Positions 9,030 through 21,055 of a DNA stretch of 64,000 nt are shown piece after piece. Location of the stretch: the NCBI GenBank assembly GCA_021432635.1, contig MU270019.1:1175672-1239671 (forward strand), in the 5' to 3' direction. Source of the stretch: Thozetella sp. PMI_491. Its lineage: Eukaryota > Ascomycota > Sordariomycetes > Chaetosphaeriales > Chaetosphaeriaceae. Every line of letters starts with the position of its first letter. The first letter of the stretch is position 1. Made by a program: the position numbers and the translations under genes. The notes under the pieces were generated by a model, which was not told where the DNA came from, did no database searches, and worked only from the letters and a program-made list of their open reading frames with translations.

Positions 9030-11869
9030 AGTTGTATATCGTAGCTAGCTCGCCGCTGGAAGGTTACTCTGAAATCCCGCGTGGGGAGGGCGAGAGCAAA
9101 CACTGAGCACAAAGCCGAAGGAGGGAACAGGGGGCACACCTGGGATCTCTAGCGGCTTGTCGACGTGCTCCTACGAACGACATAGAGAGCAAAGCCCGGC
9201 CTGATCACTATTGTTAACCTCGGCCGACCGCGGTATCGGCGAGCTAAGAGGCAATGCACCCCCCCACTCCGGCATCTCTCTAGTGGATTATCGCGCCCCG
9301 CGGCCATGGCGAACTTCGGTGTGTTTACTAAGGGCATACGCCCTGAGGCAGATGACAGCCAGCCGCTTACCAACACGCCCGATGGCCCTAGTCTCTGCGC
9401 CTGGCGTGAGCAGCCGCCCAAACTTAGCAACTTGAGGTGCCAACAACCGTCATGTTACCAACTGTTAATTATATCGTACTGTTATGCACCAGGACCGCTG
9501 TGGTCTGGTTGGTTGGTGCAAGCCCACTTGTCCCGTTATCGCTATCGCTATCGTCCGGGGCTCCCCCCCCTCGAAACTTTGGGCAGATCTTGGAATAGAC
9601 GAGGCGCACAGTTTGTATGGCTGCTATAGGTGCATTCTCCTGTTGGTTGAGGCGTCAAAATAACCATGGCTCCTCCGAGCATATGTACCCGGCGCCGCAG
9701 TATGTGACAGTCCGGGCGCTGTACAAGGCAGGCATCCACGATGCCTACTGCTACAGTAAGGCTATGCATTTTTGAATTCCCAAGGGATGGGATGCCCTTA
9801 CGAAGTAATAGCCGATTGCAGCGGCACGGTGGGGCACCAAGGGGGGCAAGACAAGCGAGCGGACGAATCCCGACGGCCGCTGACCGAAGCTAGGGAGAGA
9901 GTCTCGGGGTTTGCTCTCGACTATGTAACAAGCATGCGGCTCAACATTAGCAGCAATACCACCAGGGCAGGCCTGCGTGGGGGCCGGGCGTGAATCGAGC
10001 CAATTTTGAGTTCCAGCACTTAGTCACGGCGGAGAAGCATTCTCTGCAGGGAACATTAGCTGCCAGGATCAATTATAGCTGGGCAAGCTGGGGTCGGGGC
10101 TCTGCGGCCGCCACCATCTCGCAAGCGGCAAGGCTTTGCGTTGCATCTAGATCTATTGGGCCGAGACTAGCTATGTCCAGGCCATGCCAGCGAGGTATGC
10201 CAGTGCTGAGACGAGCTTGAGGGTCCAAGGGAGGCGGAGCGAGAGCTTCAGAATCAGAATTGATACAGATACCAACGAACATTATAGCGTGCGCTGAACA
10301 GAACAGGAGACGCGCAATAGGCGGAGCCCGTAGTTCTCTTTGGCGCCTTCTACGTGGATCGTCGCATATCCTCGTGTCTTCATGTCCTCCCCCAGTTTTG
10401 TGCCGTCCGTCGTGTTCACCTCTAGTTGAGTGGCGGTAGGCTCGGCGGCGGCCCAAAAGTAATAACAATAAAAAGCTAGGCCTGGTGGCTCTTTTGACGA
10501 CCTAGGCTGCAAGAGTGAATAAATCCTGCCCCGAATCATCTGCCTCTTTAGGCGACTTTGCCTCGTTGGAGCGTGGGGCCAAAAAAGACCATAGGGAACG
10601 GCGTCATTGCCGGCGCCATACTTCATACGACTGGGACCTAGGCGAGCCAGCGGCCGCCCCCCCTGGACGAAAAGGAGCAAAGAAAGGAGCAGACGGGACC
10701 GAGATCGTATCGATCGGCGTGGGAAGGTGGTGGGCCACCCCCCCCCCCCCCCTAAACTCTCGGCAGGCGTTGTTGCAATGCTGCTAGGCCTGCTTCACCT
10801 CTGCACCGGGAATCAACATGAAGCCGTCCACGTCGACGATGTTGAAACATGCCCGCTGCAGCCGGCTTCAATGGGCGCCCCGCGTGCGACAAGGCGGGAG
10901 GAGGCTTCCGTTCTTGAATGAACACGGCGGCCAGATCCCCCCAGCGATCGCCCGCTAGGCCCGAAAGCGTCGAGAGAGGAGACGATGCACAGGCCACGGC
11001 AGCCGCCGGGCCAATAGACGAGCGCGATTCCATATTAGGCTAAGCCCATGAGACGCCGTGATGCCTCACCGTCCAATCAGCCGGCGGCCATCCCCGTGCT
11101 TTCTCGTAAAGAAATCTTGGAAGGCGCGCGAGCTTGGTGTGGGAAAAAAACAGGCGGCCCCCCTGGTTGGTGCAGCACGCAGCCCCGGGCCCCGCCCGCC
11201 CTGACCCTTCTTCCGCCCTTCTTGTCTCTCTCTAGCCCCGACTCTCCTCTTTTCCACGGCAACGCACCTCACGTCACGACCCAACACCGGAGCAACCGCC
11301 TGGGCTTGACGTCGCGACAAGGCAGGGCCGCCGTTCCGACACTCGTTGATACACTATTCCCACTTTCGCTTTTTTCTAAACAATCCCGCCCCCCACACCA
11401 CTTACCTCAATTCCGATCGTTCACTATACTATTCTCCTTCCTGGAACGGCACGATCGTCGAATAGTCCATCGCTTTTCCCGCTTCAACTGCCGGGCACAC
11501 ACACACACCCATCACTACTACCTACCTAGGTGTATGACTTAATACGAGACATTCCCAACCCTCCAGCATTCCAGTCCCGTACCCGTGTCCAAGGCCTGAG
11601 ACCCTCGCTACCCGGCCCCCCGGCTTCGTATTGGAACGTCATCCTCTTGCCCCTTTTCGCTCAACGACCTCCCTCGCCTATCTGTCTTCGTCTTCGGCCC
11701 CCCGAGCGAGTGCCGGCTGAAAAGGACCGCGAGCCTCAACGTCGTCGGGCCCTTCCAACGACGCACGAGAACCTCGTCCTCGACCATCACCCCTCCCTAG
11801 TCCGCCGTCGCCGTCGCTGTCGCCGTCGCCGTCGATCCGAGAGGCCCGCTACCCAACTCGCCAGCAACG
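9030..11869. other. Non-coding interval between divergent dehydrogenase and chs7 genes
   Basis: The 2.8 kb spacer should hold the promoters of both flanking genes. Its right third (about 11190-11860) is strongly pyrimidine-rich, as expected for a fungal promoter and 5' leader of chs7. It includes a CA repeat near 11497-11510. A run of 15 C lies at 10738-10752. I see no domain-bearing frame. Confidence 0.6.
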
Positions 11870-12974
11870 ATGGGAGGCTTCGGGGACTTCACCGACATAT
11901 GCCAAGTGGCGCCGCTGCCACTATGCGCGCAGGTCGGAGCCATCACGTCCATCTCCAGCGGCGTGGGCATCGAGCCCAACTGCTTCGCTCGCAACATTGA
12001 GCTGGCGAACACCATGATCTTCCAGGGAGCCGCCAGTGCTATGCACATTGTCGCTCTCGTCATGACGGTAGTCATGATCCTCCACATCCGGGGGAAGTTC
12101 ACTGCAGTCGGTACGTTCAACTTTTCTTCTCTACGCGATGGAGGTTGAGGCTGCGGCCTCGGCCCGGACCAGGCCCCCACAGCTACTAACTCGGAGATGC
12201 TGTCTAGGCCGGAAGGAGATCTCGTCCTTCTTCTACCTCTACATGCTGCTCTCTTTCATCTCTCTCTGTGTCGACGCCGGGGTGGTCCCGCCAGGTTCCG
12301 CCCCCTACCCCTACTTCGTCGCAGTGCAGAGTGGACTGACGTCGGCGATGGTGACGTGCCTCCTGATCAACGGGTTCGTGGGCTTCCAGCTGTATGAAGA
12401 TGGTACGCCGCTGTCGCTCTGGATGATGCGGGTGTGCTCCATCGTCGCCTTCGTCATTTCGTTCCTCGTATCCCTAGCCACCTTCAAGACGTGGGCCGGG
12501 CTCGGCCCCACCAACACCATCGGCTTGTTCGTGGTACTCTATCTGCTCAACGCCGTGCAGCTGTTCGTCTACATTGCGCTGCAGATTCTGCTCGTAACAC
12601 GCACGCTGCAGGACCGGTGGCCGCTCGGCGACATCACATTCGGCGTCTTCTTCTTTGTCATTGGCCAGGTCATCCTGTACGCTTTCAGCGACAAGATCTG
12701 CAACTCCGTCAGCCACTACGTGGACGGACTCTTTTTCGCTACCACCTGCAACCTGCTCGGCGTCATGATGGTTTACAAGTACTGGGACTCGATCACCAAG
12801 GAAGACTTGGAATTCTCGGTCGGCCAGCGCATGAACAACTGGGAGGTCAAGGAGCTACTGCCCGAGGAGGAGCGCCGCGCGACCATCTACACCGACGACC
12901 CTTACGGCCACGCCACGGGATATGAGCACTCATTCTCGCCATCGCCTAACCGCTACTCGAAGCACGCCTACTGA
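11870..12974 (+). CDS. chs7: Chitin synthase export chaperone Chs7
   Basis: Gene model: exons 11870-12110 and 12208-12974, 335 residues. The 97-nt intron has donor GTACGT, branch CTACTAAC and acceptor CTAG. Its splicing restores KFTAVGRKEISSF. The N-terminus MGGFGDFTDICQ and the later block DKICNSVSHYVDG are typical of the Chs7 family. Seven hydrophobic segments can be read, roughly at residues 47-77, 86-107, 115-140, 150-172, 180-210, 220-245 and 255-275. A soluble C-terminal tail (FSVGQRMNNWEVKELLPEEERR) follows. In yeast Chs7 is an ER membrane chaperone needed for export of chitin synthase Chs3, so this gene should act in cell-wall chitin deposition. The length matches the family. The first Met begins the conserved N-terminal motif, so the start is secure. 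Confidence 0.97.
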
Positions 12975-14665
12975 TGGATGAGTAACGGAAGGCGGGGGGG
13001 ATGGCGCTGAGTGGCGGTGGCAACGTCGGCGTGTTGACGAAAAACCTCCGGAGGATGCACCCGGCGTTCTTCTAAGGTTAGGCAACACCATGATGGGCTG
13101 CATGGCGAGCATGGATCAATTTTTTATTTTATTTTTTGCTTTACCCTTTCGGCATCAGCGACATTGGGTTCTTGGCTTTTGGGGCCGGCGTTTCTATAGG
13201 CACCCGCGAAAAGGACAGGCGCGGAATAGGCAGTTTTCCATTCAATAGCATGAGCGCCGGACTCACAAGTATGTGGGGAAGGGCCAAAGCAAAGATGGGG
13301 GGTTGGAAGGGGGGGCCTGGTCTCGGCCACGTGGTAATACTGTTAACAGATATCTCGATCCAAGAGATAGTCGTACATAGCTACTTAATACAACCGAATA
13401 GTCAGAAACAAGACAGGGACCCCCAAACCGCGGAATGGCAAAAGTCGGCGACCTGCCGGGGCTTGCTGACGTGCTGGCTTGGTCATGGTGCTTCCTGCAG
13501 GGGTTAAATAGGCAGTCGGGTTTACCAATACGCAGCGTACAGCCCAGCGTAATACTTTACTCGGTAGTAACCCTAGTAGGCAGTAGGGAAAAGGGCGAGC
13601 TAGGTCGGAGTAAGCAAAAGCTGCAAATGTAACAAACCCGACTGGCGCCAGGCGGCGTGCAGAAAAAAAAGGCGGACTCAAACGGGGATAAGGAAGTGAC
13701 CAAGCCTCGCAGGGGTTATGATATGCAGGGCTTATTTATCACCAGCTGAGCGTCGCATGGCGACAAAAAGGGACAAAATGTGCCTGCCGGCCGTCTATTG
13801 TCCCACCTGCAAAACTATATACCTCGTGCATGGGTGAGCGTATTAGTGGGTGAGGCCAAGGGAATGGCGAGGGAGCAAGCCGCCAAGACTGCCAAAAAGT
13901 TCAATGTGGGGGGGGAGGGAACAAGTGCACACGAGGGAGGGAAAAAGTCTAGGGGAGGCGTAGACGTAGTAGGAAAAAGAAGTGGGTCTACCGAAACCAT
14001 TGATAGCCCGACTGGGTACATAGTACCTCTTCGGGGCGGGTCCTCGGAAAAGAACATGAGAGAGAAAGAGACAGCTGGGCTGGGCTGGCGTGCATGTGCC
14101 CCCCATTTTCGGCGAGGTGTGACTAGGTCGAGTTTCCGCCCTGAATAGTCATCGGGCCATCGGTCCCATTTTTGGTAATTATACGACGAAACGATGAAGC
14201 GAGCGAACAAGGCCAGATTGCTTACTCGGCCGCCGCATCGCATCTTCGGCTCACTTTGGTAACTTTTACTTGTGTTTGCCCCCCCCCCCCCCTTTCCCTT
14301 ACCACATACCACCCTGGGCGATGGAGCGAGGATTTCTACGACGCCTGCTGCACGGCCACTAAGCTCCCTTACTGAGATCGTCAGCTTGACGGAATCTGCA
14401 GCGCTTACGGGGACGTCTATACGACTGGCTGACTAGTCGCCCGATGGTACGGCTACTGTCTCGTTCGCTCTTACCGTCGCGTTTTTTTTTTTAATTTCTG
14501 ATCTGTCTCCGCCTCTCTCTTTGTCCCCCTCCCCTTCGCCACCTAGTTGCTTGCAACCTGCATCGGGTGTTGGAATAGTAGTAGTAATAATAATAATAAT
14601 TGGGTTTCTTTGTTATTACGTTGCCGACTGGGGCGTGGCTTAGAGCGCGAGAAGAACCAACGCTC

Positions 14666-14700
14666 GTGACACACACACACACACACAAATAAAATAATAA
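14666..14700. repeat. AC dinucleotide microsatellite with an AT-rich tail
   Basis: About nine AC units are followed by AAATAAAATAATAAAA. It lies in the non-coding interval upstream of the 18.4 kb gene. Confidence 0.85.
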
Positions 14701-15647
14701 AAAGGACCAGGGAGGAGACGAGAGAGCACGCTAACTGGCTTCCTCGTATGCGTGCGCGTGCGCTGTTCCAGGCTTGGAGCAGTTTACACTTTCGGTCAAC
14801 TTCGCGATTCAGCCCCTCCCCCTGGCTGTGCATAATCCGGGCTGTCTCATGGAGCCGCAAGCAGCGCGGAGCGTCGAGATTGTCTGTCACAGAAAGAGTA
14901 CCCCGGTACCTTTTTTTTTCCCCTTCCCTTATTGTCCTCGGGTTTTCTCACCTGCGACTTCCGTCCCCTCGCGCTCTTGACTTTCCCACTTTTTCCGCTT
15001 TCTACGCTGGCGCAACAAGAGGCCTACAATAGGCAAGGCCCCGATACGCGGGTTGCCAGCCAAGACAGCCGACTAAGAAGTAGTCGCTTGAGCTGGCTCG
15101 CAGCTCGCTCGCTAGTCAACCAAAGTTCCCATCGCACGCCCCTCCCCCCCTAGTCTTTCATTCTCTCGTAGCACGACAATGCTCCCCAATAGGTATTCAA
15201 TAATCCCGAGGCCTTTTTTTGCTCCCTCTCTGTCTTTCGGCCTCACTCTTTCTCTCACTCTCGCATACTGGGCACACACCCCTCCCTCCCTCACCCCCTG
15301 TTAGTCGTGTCCCTCGCTCTTTCTGGATCTGGGTAATTTTTCCTTCCGGTTCCCTCCTTGTCCCTCCTAGGCCGCCTCACCTCATCTGCAATGCTGCAAT
15401 GCTGAGCCGGTGAGAGCGTGGGAGCGAGGGGTGGGCGCCGCCCTTGCGCGGCAGGCCAAAAAGTCCGGGCCTTCGGAAAAGAGGGAAGGGCTGCATAGGT
15501 TTTCTTGTGCCCCGTTGGAGTGTGTGCGGTGTAGCACAGCAGGGCGGTGACAAAAGGTTCGGCAGATGGCAATTAATTCCATTCTACTCCTTAGTTCCCT
15601 GACTCGGATCCACGTTCTACGAGCATGCACACGCCAGCCAGACGAGA

Positions 15648-15736
15648 GCGAGCAGGCGGCGGCGGCGGCGGGCGCCCCCCTTAGACCTACCCCCCCCCCC
15701 CCCCCGTCCGCCGCATTATCGGCTTCTTGCTTTCCT
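15648..15736. repeat. 89-bp sequence duplicated across the assembly gap (left copy)
   Basis: This segment begins GCGAGCAGGCGGCGGCGG and ends ATCGGCTTCTTGCTTTCCT. The same 89-bp segment recurs exactly 240 bp further on, directly after the N run. The two copies differ only in about 25 central bases. There the left copy has a run of C and the right copy a mixed C-rich sequence. It is probably an assembly duplicate, not biology. Confidence 0.85.
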
Positions 15737-15887
15737 NNNNNNNNNNNNNNNNNNNNNNNNNNNNNNNNNNNNNNNNNNNNNNNNNNNNNNNNNNNNNNNN
15801 NNNNNNNNNNNNNNNNNNNNNNNNNNNNNNNNNNNNNNNNNNNNNNNNNNNNNNNNNNNNNNNNNNNNNNNNNNNNNNNNNNNNNNN
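15737..15887. other. Assembly gap (151 N)
   Basis: An unbroken run of N, flanked on both sides by the same 89-bp sequence. Open frames spanning it are artefacts. Confidence 0.99.
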
Positions 15888-15976
15888 GCGAGCAGGCGGC
15901 GGCGGCGGCGGGCGCCCCCCTTTGGCTATCCCGCCCTGTCCGCCCGTCCGCCGCATTATCGGCTTCTTGCTTTCCT
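15888..15976. repeat. 89-bp sequence duplicated across the assembly gap (right copy)
   Basis: Right-hand partner of 15648-15736, with the same length and the same ends. The central C-rich part looks like normal mixed sequence, so this copy is the more trustworthy version of the locus. Confidence 0.85.
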
Positions 15977-16851
15977 AATCCTGAAATTGAGCACTAAGGG
16001 GGGGAGGGGCCAGCAAGCCACCCCAACAAAGAAGCTAAGTGGTACTGTACTTGTTGCATGTACTTGGGTACCGAGCTATGTATGGGTAAGGTAGGAAGGG
16101 GGAATTAAGCTGCCTCTTGTAAAAAGTCCCATCATGACTGGCGCAAGCATACGACCACACCCTGCGTCGTCGGCAACGGGCGCCGCCAGCAAACGAGGCA
16201 AAAAAGAGGAAGGACGCACGCAATGCATTTCTGTTGCTGCCGAGTGCGGCATGGCGCTTGTCATTGGACGGGTTGCGTTTCTCAGAACAGAAAGTTTTTT
16301 TTTTTTCCCTTCGCTCTCTTAAGAGTGGGGCGGCCTGGTTTGAGGTATGCGATCATGACTCCACGCTGATCGCACGCCCCCCCTGATTAGTCGTATACGA
16401 GGGACATGTCGAAAAGGGAAAAGTGCGAAGCGAAAGGGAAGGGAAGGAAGACAGTAGCAGAGGGAGAGAAACCTCAAGAGTGTTTCTGCTTTTCGCCGAC
16501 GCTGTTTCGTCGGCCGCTCGCTGTCACCACCCTCGTCAATCTAAAATCCTTTATTGGCTTATTCCATTTTATCTATTCGCACCCTTCCTTTTTTTTATTG
16601 GTATTATTGGTATTATTATTCTTTCGCCTCTGCCTGCTGCTGCTTCTCTTTCTGTGACTGTCTGCCTGCCTGCTGCTGCTACTTGCTGCCGTTGCTGCTA
16701 GGTGCGCACACCATTGTTCGCTAGACTAGCACCACGTCACACGCCGCCGAGGCCAGCTGCCCGCTCGAGCTCTCCCTTTTGGACCAAAAGCTGCCTCGCT
16801 TCGCCCTGTCGACCCTTTTTTTTCTGCTGCTCAGGCGAAGGCCCCGGTTTA

Positions 16852-16890
16852 TGGCTGGCTGGCTGGCTGGCTGGGCTGGGCTGGAGGGCT
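16852..16890 (+). repeat. GGCT tetranucleotide tandem repeat
   Basis: Perfect and near-perfect GGCT units, then GGGCT variants, in non-coding sequence about 1.5 kb ahead of the 18.4 kb gene. Confidence 0.85.
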
Positions 16891-18362
16891 GGCTGCGCGA
16901 CGCTGCGCTTCGATTCGACTGACTGGGCTGCGCTGTTTGGGCCAATTTCCCCTATCCGATTTACCTAATTGGATCTTATCTTGGCCGACTGGGCATAAAG
17001 GTCGCCTAGTCATCATCCCACCCCCTCCTTGCGCTCACGCCCCCCTTCCAAGGCCTCCCGGACGGACTAGTAAGCCAGCCCCCCGGACCCATATAGCAAT
17101 GCACAAGGACTCTGCATCCATACCCTCCTGACCTCATACCCGGCGCCTCGCTCGCACACTGCCCCCGGAACTGTCGAGCGACAGACGACTGCTTTCCCTA
17201 TTTTGCGAGGCCGCGCACTATTGCGCTATTACTATACGCCCGCTACTACGCCCGCTGCCTATCTTATTTGGGGTCTGACTAGTCCCTCAGTCGGCTTTGG
17301 TCCTCACCCAGTCCAGTCCACGTTTCTGACTTTTGGCCGAATTTAATTATTTCATCATCCCGGTTCCCTTTCTTCCCTTCCACTTTCCTCTTTTCCTCTT
17401 TCTTCCCTCTCCCTCTTCGCTCCCTTCCCCCTTCCTAGGACCGACAACCAACTCGCGCTAGTCTTCTTGGCTAGTATTCTCTCCTGCCTTGTCCGACGAC
17501 TTACCGCCGACGAGCCTACCCAACAAAAACTAATTAGTACCAGTCTCCGTCTCTCTCTCTGGCGCTCTCTCCCTTTGGCCTCTCCACCTTTGCAGCGGTT
17601 GGTCGACCAAACATTCCATCACAGCTACTCTACTAGGTACAGTCCCTTTCGCTCTCCTCCCCCCTGTCGGCCCCCCTTCCCGCCCAAGCCTCCGCCTGGG
17701 TGCGATTTGCAGCCGCACATCCCTACCCTGTGTTGGATCTTTTTTCCCATCCGACAGCCGAAAATAATCCCATCCACTGCGACGCTTCGGGAAAGCGACT
17801 ATTTTGGCTCGCATAACATGCCCGCGCCAACCAACAGCTTTCCACTTTTTGCATTTTGGCCTGCAGCCAACTCCGGTCGCTGACCTGTCCAGATGTGCTC
17901 ATAATTAAAAAACAAAAGTCGCGGGCAAATCCCCTCTTCGCTTTTGCCGCCTTCTCAGCTCTCTTTCACACACTCCGGAGGTTCTTTCGGCACCACCCTG
18001 GAATGCAGCCATCCCCGACTCGCACGCTGCACTCCCTTCATCGCAACGGAGCCTCGGTTTCCGCTTCATCCGACATCTCGGTCCAAGCTCGTTTTGCCCT
18101 TGGCTCACGGGCCATTGCGGACCACTAGACCACCCTCTAGATTACTATTACCACCCTTTTGAGTCAGGTAAATAGGCGCTAAGCCTCCCGCTTCGCCAGC
18201 TCATCACCTCTTCCTCACTCATCCCGAGCCGGCCCCAACCCAACCTACGCAAACTCGTAGCAGGTTGAGGCCACCTATCCGGCTCACAAACACATCTTCA
18301 CCCAAACACCGTTTGTTTTACGTGAGCGCCTGTCTCGTCGGTGCAGCGAGACGCCTAGCCCC

Positions 18363-21055
18363 ATGGCGCCCACCAACCTAGAAAGCATAGTGCAGACCGT
18401 GAGCCGCTACGGCCCTGAGTCCATCGAGAGGCTACGTCCCGAGGTATGGGACGAGATCGAGGCCAAGTACTGGGCCTCCAGCTCCGCAGTCCGCAGCCAG
18501 GAGGACCGGGAGCTGGAGGACGGCTACCGCAAGCGGCATGCCGAGGTGACGGCCCGCATCTACGAGATCGCTGCAGAGCACGCGCGCCTGAAGGCGCAGA
18601 TGATGGCCGCCGAGGATGAATGGCGCGCACTGGACGACGAGCTCAAGGTGATGGACCAGAAATTCAAGGCCGAGCGGGCCAGCCGCGCCTCACATCGCGC
18701 CCACGAGGACGACCAGAAGCGCCAGTGGTTCGAGGGCCACAAGCGCAGCAGCGAGGCCTACCCGCCCGTGCGTAGGATTCACCGCATGGACGACGAGGAG
18801 ACGGTCGTCGACGACGACGTCAACGGGGTCGACAGCATGGAGGCGTACCGAGCGAAGCAGCAGGCTCACCGGCCTGGCCCGCTTGCGCGGCCGCTCAAGG
18901 AGTCGCCCAAGATGGACAGCCGCGGCATCAGCATGGGCATCCCGCCCATCCATGCCGCGACCAACGGCATTCTCCAGAATGGCCACAGCTTACTCAACGG
19001 ACACGCAGCCCGCGCCGCTGAGGTGACGGCAGCCCACCGCGGAGCAAGCCCGAGGTCTCGGGACAGCACCGAACGCGCCGCCCCTTCGCCCGTATCGATC
19101 CAGGAAATTATTCGCCACGACCCCCCGCCACAGATTGCGGAGTCGGTCGAGAGGTCACAGGACCAGGCGGCCCTGGCGGCAGCCGCCGCTGCTGGGGGCG
19201 GTTTCACAGCTGTGAACATCAGCGCTGCACCCAGCCGCCGCCAGACCCCAGAGGAGACGCCACGGTCCATCGGCCGGGGCCCGCGCGGCCGCAAGTCGCT
19301 CCCCGACAGCCGGGGCTCAGCTCATGACGCTTCAATGCTCTCGACGCCGGGCGGCAGCCCCACGCAGGACGCGAACGCGACCGAGGAGGAGATAGACCCG
19401 CCAGCAGAGATCAGCAAGTCGATGCTTGACCTGCTGGACGACGGGACTGTCTTCACTGCACCCGCCACTATGGTCGGTGTCCCCCTCGCCAAGATCTCGC
19501 CTGATCACCCGTATTGGGACCCGGAGTGGCGGCCGATCGAGGACAGCATCCGGCCCGCGCTTGAGAAGTGGCAGTCGAAGCACGAGGAGCATCTCGCCAA
19601 GGGTTCGACCAACTCTAGCAAATTCCTGGCGAATCGGCAGATCAACCGCGGCAATGCCATCCTAAAGTTCCTACAGGAGGGCGATCTGCACCCCTACCAG
19701 ATCTTTGGCAAACAGTTCATCAACAGCAACGTGCGCAACTTTGTGAACTACGACACCCTGTTCCGCATGGTCCAGGTGCTGGAGGAGCTGCCCAAGTTTG
19801 GCATCGACTGCAGCCCCAGCGAATGGCTCCGCCAGCGTCTGCACGAGGTCTACACCGAGTCCCCCGAGACTTTCAACCTGGCCAAGACGATCCACGAGCT
19901 GTATCACGACGAGAAGGTTATGTACCTCCGGTCCAAGAGCGGCTTCGGAAACATCGGTCGCCCTTCGGGCTACAAGATGGGCGACAAGCCCTCTGAGGGC
20001 CGCCGCGTGGTGTCGCAGGGTCGCAAGCGCAAGGCCGAAGGTACTCCCAAGGGAACTCCCCGCGGGACGCCTCGGGGCACCCCCAAGCCGGGCCCGCTGC
20101 AGGAGGGCGAGCACATCATGTCGCCCATCCCAGGCCACGCCCCCATCCTGCCTCGGCCGGACTCGTCCTCATCGCACCGTAAGATCCAGCCGCACCCCGG
20201 CCCGCATCTGCAGCCGGCGCCCGCCCCCCAGGACAGCTACACCAGCAGCCCGGCCTTCCGCCAGCTGCAGGCGCAGGCCCAGCAGGCCCAGCAAGCACGG
20301 GAGTACGAGGAGACCAAGACAAGCATCGGCAGCAACGCCTCGATCCCGTCGCAGTCCCCGCGTGAGCCCAAGAAGCAGCGGCTCTCGCCCACGCCGCTAA
20401 CCCCCGGCGAGCCCAGCCCGACCATGCGGATCGAGGACGACCTCGACTACGACGGCTATACGTCAACCGACAGCTACAGTAACGACACGGTGCTCCCGGT
20501 GGACTGGCGCGTGCACCAGGTCAAGGTGGCCAACATGGCCACCAACACGCAGGTGACGCAGTACTGGCACTGGCTCGACCAGAATGGTTCCCGCCAGGGC
20601 ACCGAGAGCAACATGTTTGAGCACCAGGTGCTCAAGGATGTGCCGCCCAAGAAGGTCAGCTGGGGCGTCTACAAGGAGCCCTTCGACTTCCACCTGCGCC
20701 TTTCGGAGCTGGTGCAGGTCGAGTACTCACCCGAGAGCCTGCGGGTCGTCATGGCCACCAAGCCTGTCGAGGGCGTGCCGCACCGCGGCAACGTGCTTGC
20801 GCAGTTCAAGCGCGAGCGCACCAAGCGCCGCTTCCTGCGCTTCATGAAGGGCAAGGGAGTCAAGCTCATCCGGGTCCCACAGTAAGTCTACGCTGATACA
20901 ACCCCCTGGAGGAGGAAAAACGGATTTGCTAACCCACCCCGTGCAGACACATGGTGGACTCGGCCTGGGCAAGCATGGACCCCCCGACCCTCCCCATCTA
21001 CGACGGGGAGGAGGGAGGCCAGGGCGGTCGCGCGCTGAACGGCCCCCCAGCTTAA
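18363..21055 (+). CDS. Uncharacterised conserved-looking protein, probably nuclear (875 aa)
   Basis: Gene model: exons 18363-20881 and 20947-21055. The 65-nt intron has donor GTAAGT, branch CTAAC and acceptor GCAG, and it removes an apparent stop and adds 35 residues. I do not recognise the family. Residues about 45-130 are charged and heptad-like, suggesting a coiled coil. A long low-complexity middle (about 170-350) follows. Residues about 375-555 look folded, with ordered motifs such as LHPYQIFGKQFINSNVRNFVNYDTL split over a helix-rich stretch. Near 552-575 lies a basic segment with GRKRK followed by GTPKGTPRGTPRGTPK, which resembles a nuclear localisation or DNA-contacting tail. A second ordered block (about 712-845) is rich in aromatic residues (WRVHQVKV, YWHWLDQNG) and ends in a basic stretch, KRERTKRRFLRFMKGKG. 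A chromatin or transcription role is inference only. The ATG at 18363 follows a long pyrimidine-rich leader. Confidence 0.85.

Larger units (their letters stand above)
12975..18362. other. Long non-coding interval with an assembly gap
   Basis: This 5.4 kb stretch lies between chs7 and the uncharacterised gene at 18.36 kb. It contains homopolymer tracts (14 C at 14279-14292), an AC repeat near 14670-14687, a TAA repeat near 14585-14600, a GGCT repeat near 16852-16890 and the N gap at 15737-15887. From about 16500 to 18360 the plus strand is pyrimidine-rich, suggesting a long promoter and leader for the downstream gene. No open frame has a recognisable domain. Confidence 0.6.

Noticed and set aside
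11530-12000. A 156-residue plus-strand frame overlapping the chs7 start
   Set aside because: It is out of frame with chs7 in the pyrimidine-rich leader and has no domain. It may not even be on the transcript.
15566-15997. Open frames crossing the first N gap
   Set aside because: They depend on unknown bases and on the probable false duplication.
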